A stretch of 18,589 bases of DNA, taken from contig JAIBBE010000180.1 in assembly GCA_019694835.1 (NCBI GenBank), positions 1 to 18,589 on the forward strand. The letters run 5' to 3'. Source of the stretch: Fimbriimonadaceae bacterium (GTDB lineage Bacteria > Armatimonadota > Fimbriimonadia > Fimbriimonadales > Fimbriimonadaceae). The translations under genes were made by a program, and so were the position numbers. Below the pieces are notes generated by a model. The model saw only the letters and a list, made by a program, of their open reading frames with translations, was not told the origin of the DNA and made no database searches. Shown here piece by piece: positions 7,046-15,682 of the stretch (position 1 is its first letter; the number at the start of each line of letters is the position of its first letter).

Positions 7046-8604
7046 AAATCATTCCAGCAGTTCAACACTGGGGCCCCATCTCCTCAAGGGCCGAGCTTCG
7101 GGTGGCCAAGCTTCTCGTGGATGTGAATGTCGGCGAACCGGCAACTTGCTTCTACTCCGTACACATTCCGAAGCATGAGTACAAGCGGATGGCCGAAATT
7201 GACTTCCTGATTGTTCTTGATGGCATGTTCCTGGTAGTGGAAGTCAAAGGCGGTCGACTCGCCCGACGTGGTGGAGTCTGGGAGTTCACGGATCGTTACG
7301 GCGACACCAATACAAAGCGTGAAGGGCCGTTCGAGCAAGCGCGTACAGGTGCGTTTGCCTTCAAGGCAATCCTTGATGAGCGTCTTCATGGATCGAGACT
7401 CGATTTTGGCTCGGTTGTGGTCACCCCCGATCAATCCTTCGCGGATGACATTGAGTGGGACCCTTCAGAGCACATTGGGCCCGCCGGGATGACGGTCAAC
7501 GCGATGGAGTCTGGTCTCCGCGATGCAATCCGCTTCTGGCGGTCGAAGTGCCGACACAGGAGCCACACTCCGATGCGTGATGTCCTAAAAGTTATGCGGC
7601 CCGATTTCGACCGGGTACTAAGTATGTCCCTAATGGGAAGTGCCCTCGAACAGGAGTATCTCGAGCTCGCGTCAGAACAGTACGAAGCACTTCGGGGCAC
7701 TGAGATCAACTCCCGCGTATTCGTTACGGGAGGAGCTGGCTCCGGCAAGACGCTCCTTGCGATCGAGACCGCACGGCGCGCTGCAGAAGATGGCGCTGAT
7801 GTCCTCATCACATGCCGGTCTCCCCATGTAGTCGAGGTCATGCGCGCATCGCTCGATGACAGGCGCGTTCGCTGCCTCCCCTACGGAAAGACCTATGGAG
7901 CGGAACCGGCGCAGGTTCTTGTCGTGGATGAAGCGCAGGACCTCACAAATGTCGCTGACTTCATTCATCTCGATGAGCTTGTCGAAGGGGGTATCGAAAA
8001 TGGCAGGTGGCGTATGTTCTGCGATCCAAACAATCAACTTAACATTGATGGCACTTACGACGACGAAGTCGCGAAGGAATATCGTCAAAATGCTGCGCAA
8101 TATCATCTTCCGTACAACTGCCGTAACACCGCGCCGGTCGTCCAGCAGACCCAACTCATTACCGGTGCTGATCTAGGCGTCGCGAAAATCGGCGAAGGTC
8201 CCGCCGTTGGATTCAAGCAATCCTCCTCCGACGCGGAGGCCGCGGTCCAAATAGATGAGCAGCTGAAGCACTTGCGCGGCGATGAAGTCCAACTTTGTGA
8301 TGTCGCGATCGTGTCGCTTCGCGACAGTGCCCTTGAAAGTGCAGCGGTTCTCACGAGGGCCTTTCGGAGAGGCCAGATCGAAGTGGCCGGCGGTCCTGCC
8401 GTGGGCGCAGACGCAGCGACACTCACGACTGCACGCGAGTTCAAAGGGCTTGAAGCTGCACACATCTTGGTTGTCGACGTCGATGATCTGTCAACTCAAG
8501 CAATGATGGCTCGGCTGTATGTCGCAATGACACGCCCACGAATCAGCCTGTGGCTTTGTGTCAGTTCCCTGGCGTGGGCGCAAATGAGCACGGAAAACGT
8601 TTGA
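7042..8604 (+). CDS. NERD-domain nuclease fused to UvrD-like SF1 helicase
   Basis: A 520-aa protein. The N-terminus is a NERD (nuclease-related) domain of the PD-(D/E)XK type, with E18, D54 in EIDFLIV and E67-x-K69 in VEVKGG, a complete putative catalytic set. The rest is an SF1 ATPase/helicase: GGAGSGKT (230-237, K236), VVDEAQD (294-300), YNCRNTAP, REFKGLEA and YVAMTRPR (493-500). It probably cuts or unwinds DNA by ATP-driven movement. The GTG at 7042 overlaps the upstream TGA (GTGA) with AAGAAG 5 bases before it. An alternative GTG at 7015 adds 9 residues. Coupling to the large helicase and to drmA downstream places it in the antiphage operon, where it occupies the nuclease position that the phospholipase-D protein DrmC fills in ordinary DISARM. 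That equivalence is inference. Confidence 0.9.
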   Translation: MKIIPAVQHWGPISSRAELRVAKLLVDVNVGEPATCFYSVHIPKHEYKRMAEIDFLIVLDGMFLVVEVKGGRLARRGGVWEFTDRYGDTNTKREGPFEQARTGAFAFKAILDERLHGSRLDFGSVVVTPDQSFADDIEWDPSEHIGPAGMTVNAMESGLRDAIRFWRSKCRHRSHTPMRDVLKVMRPDFDRVLSMSLMGSALEQEYLELASEQYEALRGTEINSRVFVTGGAGSGKTLLAIETARRAAEDGADVLITCRSPHVVEVMRASLDDRRVRCLPYGKTYGAEPAQVLVVDEAQDLTNVADFIHLDELVEGGIENGRWRMFCDPNNQLNIDGTYDDEVAKEYRQNAAQYHLPYNCRNTAPVVQQTQLITGADLGVAKIGEGPAVGFKQSSSDAEAAVQIDEQLKHLRGDEVQLCDVAIVSLRDSALESAAVLTRAFRRGQIEVAGGPAVGADAATLTTAREFKGLEAAHILVVDVDDLSTQAMMARLYVAMTRPRISLWLCVSSLAWAQMSTENV

Positions 8605-8608
8605 GGAG
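8603..8608 (+). promoter_or_regulatory. Ribosome binding site of drmA
   Basis: GAGGAG lies 5 bases before the ATG at 8614 and overlaps the stop codon of the NERD-helicase gene. It fixes the drmA start and supports co-translation. Confidence 0.75.
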
Positions 8609-8613
8609 TGTGA

Positions 8614-11600
8614 ATGGAAAATAGTCGGCGAATGACCGATCTTCGGGCTGAAGTTGTCGAACACCTGCGGCGACAGTATCTAGGACCCGCTGGCGGTGAT
8701 GACGAGGCTCTCATCGACCGCCCTGATCGATTTTACCTGGTTGGAACCCTATACCCCCGCGGTCCAGCGAGCCGCCGAGAAGACGGTGACGTTCTGGGGG
8801 AAGATGGCCGTGGAGACGATCTCGACGAACCAATCGAGCTGGCGAACGCATGGCACCCGGCGTCGGCTGCAATCTCCTTTCTTCACACTTCACCCGAGTT
8901 GATATGCGAAGTCTCAGCGGCTCGTTACGAACGGCGTTCCGAGGGTGATCGTCTTGTATGGCAGCGCATTCCGCTAAAGGAATCCAGAATTGTCATTGAT
9001 CCCGATAGCACTGACGTCCCTAGCATTCTTGGTGGCGCGGGCCGGCTCGTATCCGTATGGCGATCTGTTGGTTCCGATCAACTGGTCACCGTCGCCGTCG
9101 AAAACACTGCAGTGCACGATAATGCAGAGACACCACCCCCGACGGAAAACTGTCTATTTCAGGTCCATTTGTCGTGTCACATAAATGACGGCGAGGCCAA
9201 GCCATATCCCGCTGTCGCGTCGCTGAGTGATGATCCCGAGGACAAGGAGCTGCAGCTTCTATACCGGTATCGACAGGTTTTTGGCGTGGGGCACGGCTGC
9301 TCAGTGTCCTGGGAGGCCGATGGCAACGGCAGAGTTCATACGGTCTCGACCGAAATGTTGCCCCAAGCGGTTGTGCCCGGCATCTCGGCCGGAGACCGGA
9401 GTGCCGAAGTCCTGCGCCTCTCCTACCTTTCCGACGAGACGGTGGAAAGGGCGACGCTTATTTCAGCCCTGAAAGAGTTCGTAGACGGTTACGCCGAGTG
9501 GGTTCAAACCGAGACCGACGGCATTCAATTACTTGACGAACGCTTCGACGGTGCGCCCTCGCGCCTCGCTAGCCGGATGAACCGCGCTGTCGTGCGGATG
9601 CGTGCAGGTATAGATGTCTTGGCCGAAGATGACGATGTCCTGGTGTCGTTCCGCCTTGCGAACGCGGCGATGCGGAGGCAGATGCAGCAGTCCAGTCACA
9701 TTCGCGATACGCCAGGTGTTCGAGGGTCCGCGTTGCTACCCCTCGATCCCGATGCGATGGAGCCGGCTTGGTTTCCTTTCCAATTAGCGTTTCAACTGCT
9801 GACTCTTTCTTCCGTTGCATTTGCGGATGACGTTGACCGGGAGTTGGTCGATCTCATTTGGTTTCCGACCGGTGGAGGTAAGACTGAGGCGTACCTTGCG
9901 ATGGCCGCGTTTGAGATCATCCATCGACGCCTAAAACGTGGTACTCGCGGCGGCGGAACAGCGGTGATCACCCGCTACACCCTCCGTATGCTGACTGCGC
10001 AACAGTTTCAGCGTGCCAGCGCACTGATTTGTGCACTGGAGCTGATGCGGCGTGATCACGTTCGCCTTCAAAACACCGAACGATTTACGATTGGTCTGTG
10101 GGTTGGGGGCGAGACCACGCCCAACTCTTACCGTGAAGCGTTTACTTCATACCGAGACATGCGCACGGCCCTTGAGCCAGAGAGCCCATTTCAGATCAGC
10201 AACTGTCCATGGTGCGGCACAAGTCTTATACCAAGACGCCGGTCAGATGAAGACGGTGCGTACGGGTTTCGTTCCACACAAAACTCATTCGAAGTACATT
10301 GCACTCACCCCGATTGCGCCTTCGCGGACGCGCTCCCCGTTCTCGTGGTAGACGATCAAATGTTCAGTGAGCCGCCCACGTTGCTTGTTGCGACCGTAGA
10401 TAAATTTGCTCGGCTCGCTTGGTCGCCAGACGCGGGGGCACTATTTGGTCGGCATCAACACTATGACGCCCCAAGTCTTGTAATCCAGGATGAGCTCCAT
10501 CTGCTATCAGGTCCGCTCGGAACAACGGTCGCGCTCTATGAAGCAGCAATTTTTGGCCTACTGACATGGGATGGAAAGAGGCCGAAGGTAATCGCATCAA
10601 CAGCGACGATTCGATCTGCCTCCGAACAGGTACGCAAGTTGTACGGCTCCGAGGTGGCTCTCTTCCCCCCAAGTGGCCTCACCGCAGAGAATAGCTACTT
10701 CGCCCGGACCGATCACAGCCTTCCCGGTCGCTTATATATCGGATTGATGCCCCAGGCGCACACCGCGAGCCGCGCGGCCGTGTTGACGTCCGTAGCCTTA
10801 CTTGAGGCGCCAACTACGACTGGGCTTAATCCAGCGGAGCTGGACGCATACTGGACTCTGGTCGCATATCACAATTCTCTGCGAGAGCTAGGTCGCACGG
10901 TGACCGCCGCGAGGGACGACGTCGGCGGGGTTTTGCGTCGGCGGGCAGAGGGCCGAACCTCCGCACGCACGTTGCGGTCAGATGGAGTTATCGAACTGCG
11001 CAGCAATGTAACGCCGGGCCAACTGATCAAGCACATGGGTAGATTGGCGCGCCGGGTCGATCAAGGTGATGCAGTCGATCTCGTCGCTACGACAAACCTG
11101 CTCTCGGTGGGCATTGACATCAGCAGGCTTGGACTGATGCTTATGAACGGTCAACCAAAGACAACTGCTGAGTACATTCAAGCCACAAGTCGTGTGGGGC
11201 GGTCCACCGTTCCCGGCTTGGTGGTGACACTTCTTCGCGCGAACAAGCCACGGGACCGCTCCCACTATGAGGCTTTTCGGGCGTACCACGAGTCAATATA
11301 TAGGTACGTTGAACCTACGAGTGTGACTCCCTGGTCGCTGCCATCGCGCGTCCGATCCCTTCATGCTGCACTCGTTATCCTTGTTCGCCATGGCGGGGGA
11401 CTCACCGCCAACGACGATGCGGGACGGTTCACAGCAGACAGCCGGATTACTGCGAAGGCAATCGAAATGATCGAAAGAGCAGTCAATAGGGCGGAGCCAA
11501 TTGACGAAGAGTTGCGGCAAGCGACGGCTGATGATCTGAGGAGACTTGCGTTTGAGTGGGATCGTCGAGTGCGGGAAGCCTCGGAACTAGGTCTCACCTT

Positions 11601-11739
11601 GCGATACCGAAGCGTAGACAACGACTATCCGGCGTTGTTATGCGACTTTGGCCAGCGACGTGAAGGATGGCCGACGGCCAATACGATGCGATCGGTTGAT
11701 CGCCAGGTTCGCGTTATTGCTTTCGGAGAGGGGATCTGA
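8614..11739 (+). CDS. drmA: DISARM-type helicase DrmA
   Basis: A 1041-aa SF2 helicase of the DrmA type. The Walker A is the unusual FPTGGGKTEAY (K423), followed by ITRYTLRMLTAQQFQRA, typical of this group. The DExH box reads DELH (626-629) within QDELHLLSGPLGT. The C-terminal core contains TTNLLSVGIDI and YIQATSRVGRS (854-864). A four-Cys zinc site (C531, C534, C563, C568) is inserted between the Walker A and DELH motifs. In DISARM, DrmA works with DrmB on foreign DNA, and the pair blocks phage entry or replication. Its stop codon shares one base with the drmB start (TGATG), the tight coupling expected of partners that form a complex. All motor motifs appear intact. The protein acts in the cytoplasm, and no membrane segment is seen. 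Confidence 0.93.
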   Translation: MENSRRMTDLRAEVVEHLRRQYLGPAGGDDEALIDRPDRFYLVGTLYPRGPASRREDGDVLGEDGRGDDLDEPIELANAWHPASAAISFLHTSPELICEVSAARYERRSEGDRLVWQRIPLKESRIVIDPDSTDVPSILGGAGRLVSVWRSVGSDQLVTVAVENTAVHDNAETPPPTENCLFQVHLSCHINDGEAKPYPAVASLSDDPEDKELQLLYRYRQVFGVGHGCSVSWEADGNGRVHTVSTEMLPQAVVPGISAGDRSAEVLRLSYLSDETVERATLISALKEFVDGYAEWVQTETDGIQLLDERFDGAPSRLASRMNRAVVRMRAGIDVLAEDDDVLVSFRLANAAMRRQMQQSSHIRDTPGVRGSALLPLDPDAMEPAWFPFQLAFQLLTLSSVAFADDVDRELVDLIWFPTGGGKTEAYLAMAAFEIIHRRLKRGTRGGGTAVITRYTLRMLTAQQFQRASALICALELMRRDHVRLQNTERFTIGLWVGGETTPNSYREAFTSYRDMRTALEPESPFQISNCPWCGTSLIPRRRSDEDGAYGFRSTQNSFEVHCTHPDCAFADALPVLVVDDQMFSEPPTLLVATVDKFARLAWSPDAGALFGRHQHYDAPSLVIQDELHLLSGPLGTTVALYEAAIFGLLTWDGKRPKVIASTATIRSASEQVRKLYGSEVALFPPSGLTAENSYFARTDHSLPGRLYIGLMPQAHTASRAAVLTSVALLEAPTTTGLNPAELDAYWTLVAYHNSLRELGRTVTAARDDVGGVLRRRAEGRTSARTLRSDGVIELRSNVTPGQLIKHMGRLARRVDQGDAVDLVATTNLLSVGIDISRLGLMLMNGQPKTTAEYIQATSRVGRSTVPGLVVTLLRANKPRDRSHYEAFRAYHESIYRYVEPTSVTPWSLPSRVRSLHAALVILVRHGGGLTANDDAGRFTADSRITAKAIEMIERAVNRAEPIDEELRQATADDLRRLAFEWDRRVREASELGLTLRYRSVDNDYPALLCDFGQRREGWPTANTMRSVDRQVRVIAFGEGI
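11725..11733 (+). promoter_or_regulatory. Ribosome binding site of drmB
   Basis: GGAGAGGGG, within the end of drmA, stops 5 bases before the ATG at 11739. It confirms the overlapping start. Confidence 0.7.
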
Positions 11740-13559
11740 TGACCGCGGATATGAGGATGACGCGACTGAGTCAGACTGTGTCACCTTTCGGAGTTGGTGC
11801 AATACTGGACATCGGCGGTGAGTCACTCATGGCCATGGACATCAGTGTCTGGCCGTATCGCGACACTCGCCGAGTAGTTTCACGTCGGCTCGAACTTAGC
11901 CTCGGCGTATCCGAATTACGCAGTCCACCGAGCGTTCCTTCATACCCATCAGTCAACACGCCGGGCCTGGCGTATCGGCGATTTCCGGCCTGGCTCTTCT
12001 GCCAGAGTTGCCGGCGAATGCACCGCTTTCTGTCTCGAGAGGAGACGGGGTCTGCGCCCCGGTGCACAGAATGCAGCGGGCCCATGGTGCCTATGCGGTT
12101 CGTCGCCGTAGGGGTGCAACACGGCCATGCAATGGACGTGCCATGGGACGTCTGGGCACATTCCGAACCGACAGATGACAATCAACGACGTTGCCGTTCA
12201 GAGGAATTGCTTTTCCAGACGACGGCTGCGGAGACTGAGGGACTTGCAAGCCTAGTGGTACGTTGCGCAGCCTGTTCAGCTAGCCGCCACTTGGGAGATC
12301 TGACTGTGCGGGAGTCGCTGCGTCGCATAGGAGTGCGTTGCAGCGGAGCGCAGCCGTGGCAATCCCCACGGCCGGGCGGATGCGACGAACGCGTAGAGGT
12401 TCTGCAGCGAGGCTCTGCCAGCGTCACGATTAGCGACACAGTAACTGCCTTGGACATCCCGGAGCCGACGACGCAAGTCCAAAACGTTGAAGACAATATT
12501 CGGCAACACAGGAACTTCGAGGATGTGAGGACTGCGCCAGACGGACCGCGGGCTTCAGTGCTTGTTGGCCTCATAGCGGAGGATCTTCAAGTAAGCGAAG
12601 AACTGGTATGGAGAGTCGCCAGAACAAGTCCCAATGCTTCACAGGAGATTCAAGCGGCGAGGCAAGGCCTCTTAGCGGATGAGTGGCTCGCCTTTCAACA
12701 AGCTATAGACAACCCGGGCGAGTCGGTGGGAACCCCGAACTTCGTGGTTTCGCTGACGCCCTTCCTCCCGGACAGCCCCGATGAGGCACTCACGGCACTG
12801 TCAGCGTTGGTTGGAAATGTCGTTATCGCTCAACGTATTCGGGAGATTAGAGTGCTGCGCGGGTTTCGAAGATATGACTATGGAAGCGACTTTGTGGATG
12901 TCGACCTTGGTCCCAGGGGTCGCGAGAGATGGCTGCCGGCAGTCGAATCATTTGGGGAGGGAATTCTTCTGACGCTCGACGACTCGGAGCTTCGTAGCTG
13001 GGAGTCCAAAGAAGAAGTGAGGGCACGCGTCGCAACGTTAGAGCGAAGGCGCAGAAGCAGCAAGATCGGCTCTCGTCTGGAGGAAGTGACGCCACGACTT
13101 GTCCTACTCCATACGCTCAGCCACTTACTAATGAGACAGCTGGCGTTCTCGTGCGGTTACTCCTCCGCATCGCTGCGAGAACGTGTATACGGGGCGACCG
13201 TACCGACACCAGAAAGCGGGATCTTGATCTACACGGCCTCTGGTGATTCGGAGGGGACACTGGGGGGGCTCGCCCGACAGGCAGAAGCACCTCGACTTGG
13301 TCGTACGCTACTTGCAGCACTTGAGCAAGCGGCATGGTGCTCGGCAGATCCGTTATGCGGTGAGAGTCGCGGTCAGGGCCTCGATAGCCTGAATTTGGCC
13401 GCCTGCCATGGATGCAGTCTTGTATCTGAAACATCCTGCGAACGCAGTAATTTGATGCTGGACCGGCTCCTGGTCATAGGCAACGAGGAGGTTCCGGGCT
13501 ACTTTTCCGATTTGATCGCGCTGATGCGGGGGCAAGCCGCGCTGAACTCAGAAGGATAA
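11739..13559 (+). CDS. drmB: DISARM protein DrmB (DUF1998)
   Basis: A 606-aa protein. The N-terminus LSQTVSPFGVGAILDIGGES is the usual opening of DrmB proteins. A zinc finger follows (C88-x2-C91, C109-x2-C112), then a second Cys cluster around RCAAC. The C-terminal DUF1998 domain holds HTLSHLL (H458, H462), a segment ILIYTASGDSEGTLGG, and a cysteine set (C534, C540, C556, C559, C567) likely to bind metal. DrmB is the non-helicase partner of DrmA. The gene overlaps drmA by one base and ends the operon 24 bp before the convergent HNH-like gene, with no terminator between them. The expected third DISARM core gene, drmC, does not follow. Confidence 0.93.
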   Translation: MTADMRMTRLSQTVSPFGVGAILDIGGESLMAMDISVWPYRDTRRVVSRRLELSLGVSELRSPPSVPSYPSVNTPGLAYRRFPAWLFCQSCRRMHRFLSREETGSAPRCTECSGPMVPMRFVAVGVQHGHAMDVPWDVWAHSEPTDDNQRRCRSEELLFQTTAAETEGLASLVVRCAACSASRHLGDLTVRESLRRIGVRCSGAQPWQSPRPGGCDERVEVLQRGSASVTISDTVTALDIPEPTTQVQNVEDNIRQHRNFEDVRTAPDGPRASVLVGLIAEDLQVSEELVWRVARTSPNASQEIQAARQGLLADEWLAFQQAIDNPGESVGTPNFVVSLTPFLPDSPDEALTALSALVGNVVIAQRIREIRVLRGFRRYDYGSDFVDVDLGPRGRERWLPAVESFGEGILLTLDDSELRSWESKEEVRARVATLERRRRSSKIGSRLEEVTPRLVLLHTLSHLLMRQLAFSCGYSSASLRERVYGATVPTPESGILIYTASGDSEGTLGGLARQAEAPRLGRTLLAALEQAAWCSADPLCGESRGQGLDSLNLAACHGCSLVSETSCERSNLMLDRLLVIGNEEVPGYFSDLIALMRGQAALNSEG

Positions 13560-13583
13560 GCCCGGTCAGGCAACTGGATGGAC

Positions 13584-14471
13584 TCAACCGATGACAGTGC
13601 CGCTACTTGCACACCTATTGCAGATTGTTGCCAATCTGCTCAAGTCGCCAAGACGCTCAGCTGAAAGGCCAAATAGGCCGTCTCCACGAGCGTCGAGGTG
13701 GCGAACCAACAAGTAGAAGGGTTGAGTTTCAGATTGACTGACATCCGCGTGGCTATGCTGACACGACCAGCAGCGGTAGCGATCTCTCTGAAACACCTGC
13801 CGGCGGAGATCCTCCGGGAATAGTCGCTGCGTCTGGTCGAGCTTGGCCCAATCTTGCGTCGACGCGAGTCGTACTTGGCCGGGCTGAAGGTCCGGTGCGT
13901 CGGCGTCTGTCTCGATAGGAAAGCCATAGTCATCGCGTAGCGAGCGTGCTAGCCGTTCTCCGATTTGTGAGCCGGCGACTCGGTCTAGCTCATCCACGTG
14001 CACCACCTGACCAACCGCTCGACGAAGAAGCTCCGAAACGCGCTCCTTAGGAGGGTCTTCCAGTTGTTGCACATCGCCCACCATTCGCCAACGCTCTCGA
14101 CGAGCAACATTGGGTTCCGCCGCGACTAGTCGATAACGGCCGCCGGATTCTTCTATGCCATAGCCCTCTTCGACCCGAAGTTCCCTTACGCGTCGTGCCC
14201 ACTCACCGATGCCCGATACTGCTGCGAGCTCGTCGCCATAGACCCATTCCCCTACTCGCAGCTTTAAATAGTCGAGGATCAGGCCCCGTGCTCCACGGCC
14301 ATGCGGGCGTCTGGGACGCCTGCCTTCGTAAGCGCGTACAACGGAAAGACGAAGTTGGGTGATTGCTTCGAGAACTTCTTCTTGGTCCGCTTGCGACGCG
14401 ACTGCGGCAGTAAGCGCAGCTAACCGATCAAGCGCGGCGTGATAGTCATCAAGGGGATCTTTGGTAGCCAC
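13584..14471 (-). CDS. Winged-helix protein with HNH-like nuclease C-terminus
   Basis: A 295-aa protein. Residues 1-50 look helical. Two similar winged-helix units follow (about 61-115 and 141-205), each with a basic or Gly-rich linker. Residues 220-290 resemble an HNH endonuclease: VFQRDRYRCWSC (C234, C237), RHLD (H258) and CNRC (C284, C287). The last histidine and the central asparagine of a textbook HNH motif are not obvious by eye, so catalysis is not assured. It sits 72 bp downstream of a cytosine methyltransferase on the same strand and may be the cognate restriction enzyme. GTG is the start, with only a weak binding site. The two winged helices suggest DNA recognition by this protein itself. 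Confidence 0.75.
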   Translation of the reverse strand: MATKDPLDDYHAALDRLAALTAAVASQADQEEVLEAITQLRLSVVRAYEGRRPRRPHGRGARGLILDYLKLRVGEWVYGDELAAVSGIGEWARRVRELRVEEGYGIEESGGRYRLVAAEPNVARRERWRMVGDVQQLEDPPKERVSELLRRAVGQVVHVDELDRVAGSQIGERLARSLRDDYGFPIETDADAPDLQPGQVRLASTQDWAKLDQTQRLFPEDLRRQVFQRDRYRCWSCQHSHADVSQSETQPFYLLVRHLDARGDGLFGLSAERLGDLSRLATICNRCASSGTVIG

Positions 14472-14543
14472 TGGTTCAGCCTACGGACTCGGCGTGGCGC
14501 GACTGCGATGACACATCGGTCTTCTGACCGATCGCCGTCGGCC

Positions 14544-15626
14544 CTAGAGGTACCCAATAACGTGTCGTGCCAGAGCCTTAGCTAGTCCGACGGGGACTGC
14601 ATTGCCGATTTGCTTGGCAATCTCGATCTTCGAACCGCACCACAGGTAGTCCTCGGGGAAGTCCTGGAGGAGCGCCGCTTCGTAGTGCGTGATCGGACGA
14701 TTGACACGGTGCTTTCCTTCCTCGTCCCACTGAGGGTGAAGATAGGCGCCCTTCTCGGGCTTGAAGAACTCCGTTCGGATTGTATGGGAGGGCACGGACC
14801 AGCGCATGCGGCCCATAACGTCCGTTGTACCGGTGGGCTTCTCACGCCAACACCGTGGCAACAAGTGTTCAGGGACGTCAAACCGACCACCGCCCGGCGG
14901 AACATGGTCGTAGCGGGCGAGTGAAAGCGGCGTTGGCGTACGTCCCAGATGGATCTCGAGGCCTTTGAATGCACCGGGAACGACCTCACCGAAAAAGGCC
15001 GTAGTCGAATCGGGTAAGTGATTCGAAGTTGGACTCTCTGGAACGTTTCCGATGCGTTCGCGGGTTCCTCGCCAAGGCTCCCTCGGAAGCGTGCCGGCCC
15101 GATCGTGTGTGGGCCTAGGCAGGTCGATTCGGCCTACCCGTGAACCGATGACGATAGTTCTAATGCGACGTTGTGCTACCCCGAAGTCAGCAGCGTTCAA
15201 ATGGCCGTATGTGAGCTCGTATTTGCCTAGGCTGCCACCATCAGTTTCCGCGAGGAGAAGCGCAAACTCAGATGAACGCATGAATCGATCGACATTCTCT
15301 ATTACGAAGACCGCTGGGTTGGCTTGTTTTACAACGCGGATGTACTCGCGCCAGAGCTTGTTTCGCGGATCGTTTACATTTCGAGAGCCCAGATTGGAGA
15401 AACCTTGGCAGGGTGGACCTCCGATCACAACGTCTGCGTTCGGAATCTCGGCGTTTGTGACGGTACCGATATCCCGCCAAAGCGTGTGATGTTCACCGTA
15501 ATTCGCCGCGTATGTTGCAGCAGCGTGCAACTCCCACTCCACGGCTAGCACGGGAGTGAAGCTCTGAGCGACGAAACCGCTGGTCATGCCGCCACACCCG
15601 GCGAAGAGATCGATCATCGTGGGCAT
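14544..15626 (-). CDS. DNA (cytosine-5) methyltransferase
   Basis: A 360-aa C5 methyltransferase, the usual length for the family. Motifs in order: I, DLFAGCGG (6-13, cofactor binding); IV, GGPPCQGFS with catalytic C73; VI, ENV (110-112); VIII, QRRIRT (152-157); a target-recognition region of about 180-275; and X, QIGNAVP (339-345). All are intact. It transfers a methyl group from S-adenosylmethionine to cytosine in a target that cannot be read from the sequence. It lies between vsr and the HNH-like gene on the same strand, the pattern of a type II restriction-modification cassette. Class 2 DISARM also uses a C5 methyltransferase (DrmMII), so it may protect host DNA from the neighbouring DrmAB operon. 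The ATG at 15626 is the first start. A second Met at codon 4 is possible. Confidence 0.95.
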   Translation of the reverse strand: MPTMIDLFAGCGGMTSGFVAQSFTPVLAVEWELHAAATYAANYGEHHTLWRDIGTVTNAEIPNADVVIGGPPCQGFSNLGSRNVNDPRNKLWREYIRVVKQANPAVFVIENVDRFMRSSEFALLLAETDGGSLGKYELTYGHLNAADFGVAQRRIRTIVIGSRVGRIDLPRPTHDRAGTLPREPWRGTRERIGNVPESPTSNHLPDSTTAFFGEVVPGAFKGLEIHLGRTPTPLSLARYDHVPPGGGRFDVPEHLLPRCWREKPTGTTDVMGRMRWSVPSHTIRTEFFKPEKGAYLHPQWDEEGKHRVNRPITHYEAALLQDFPEDYLWCGSKIEIAKQIGNAVPVGLAKALARHVIGYL

Positions 15627-15682
15627 GTGCGTATCGTACGGTCTGGCACTGACAAATCACCGGATCGGCACGATGCAGGCGA

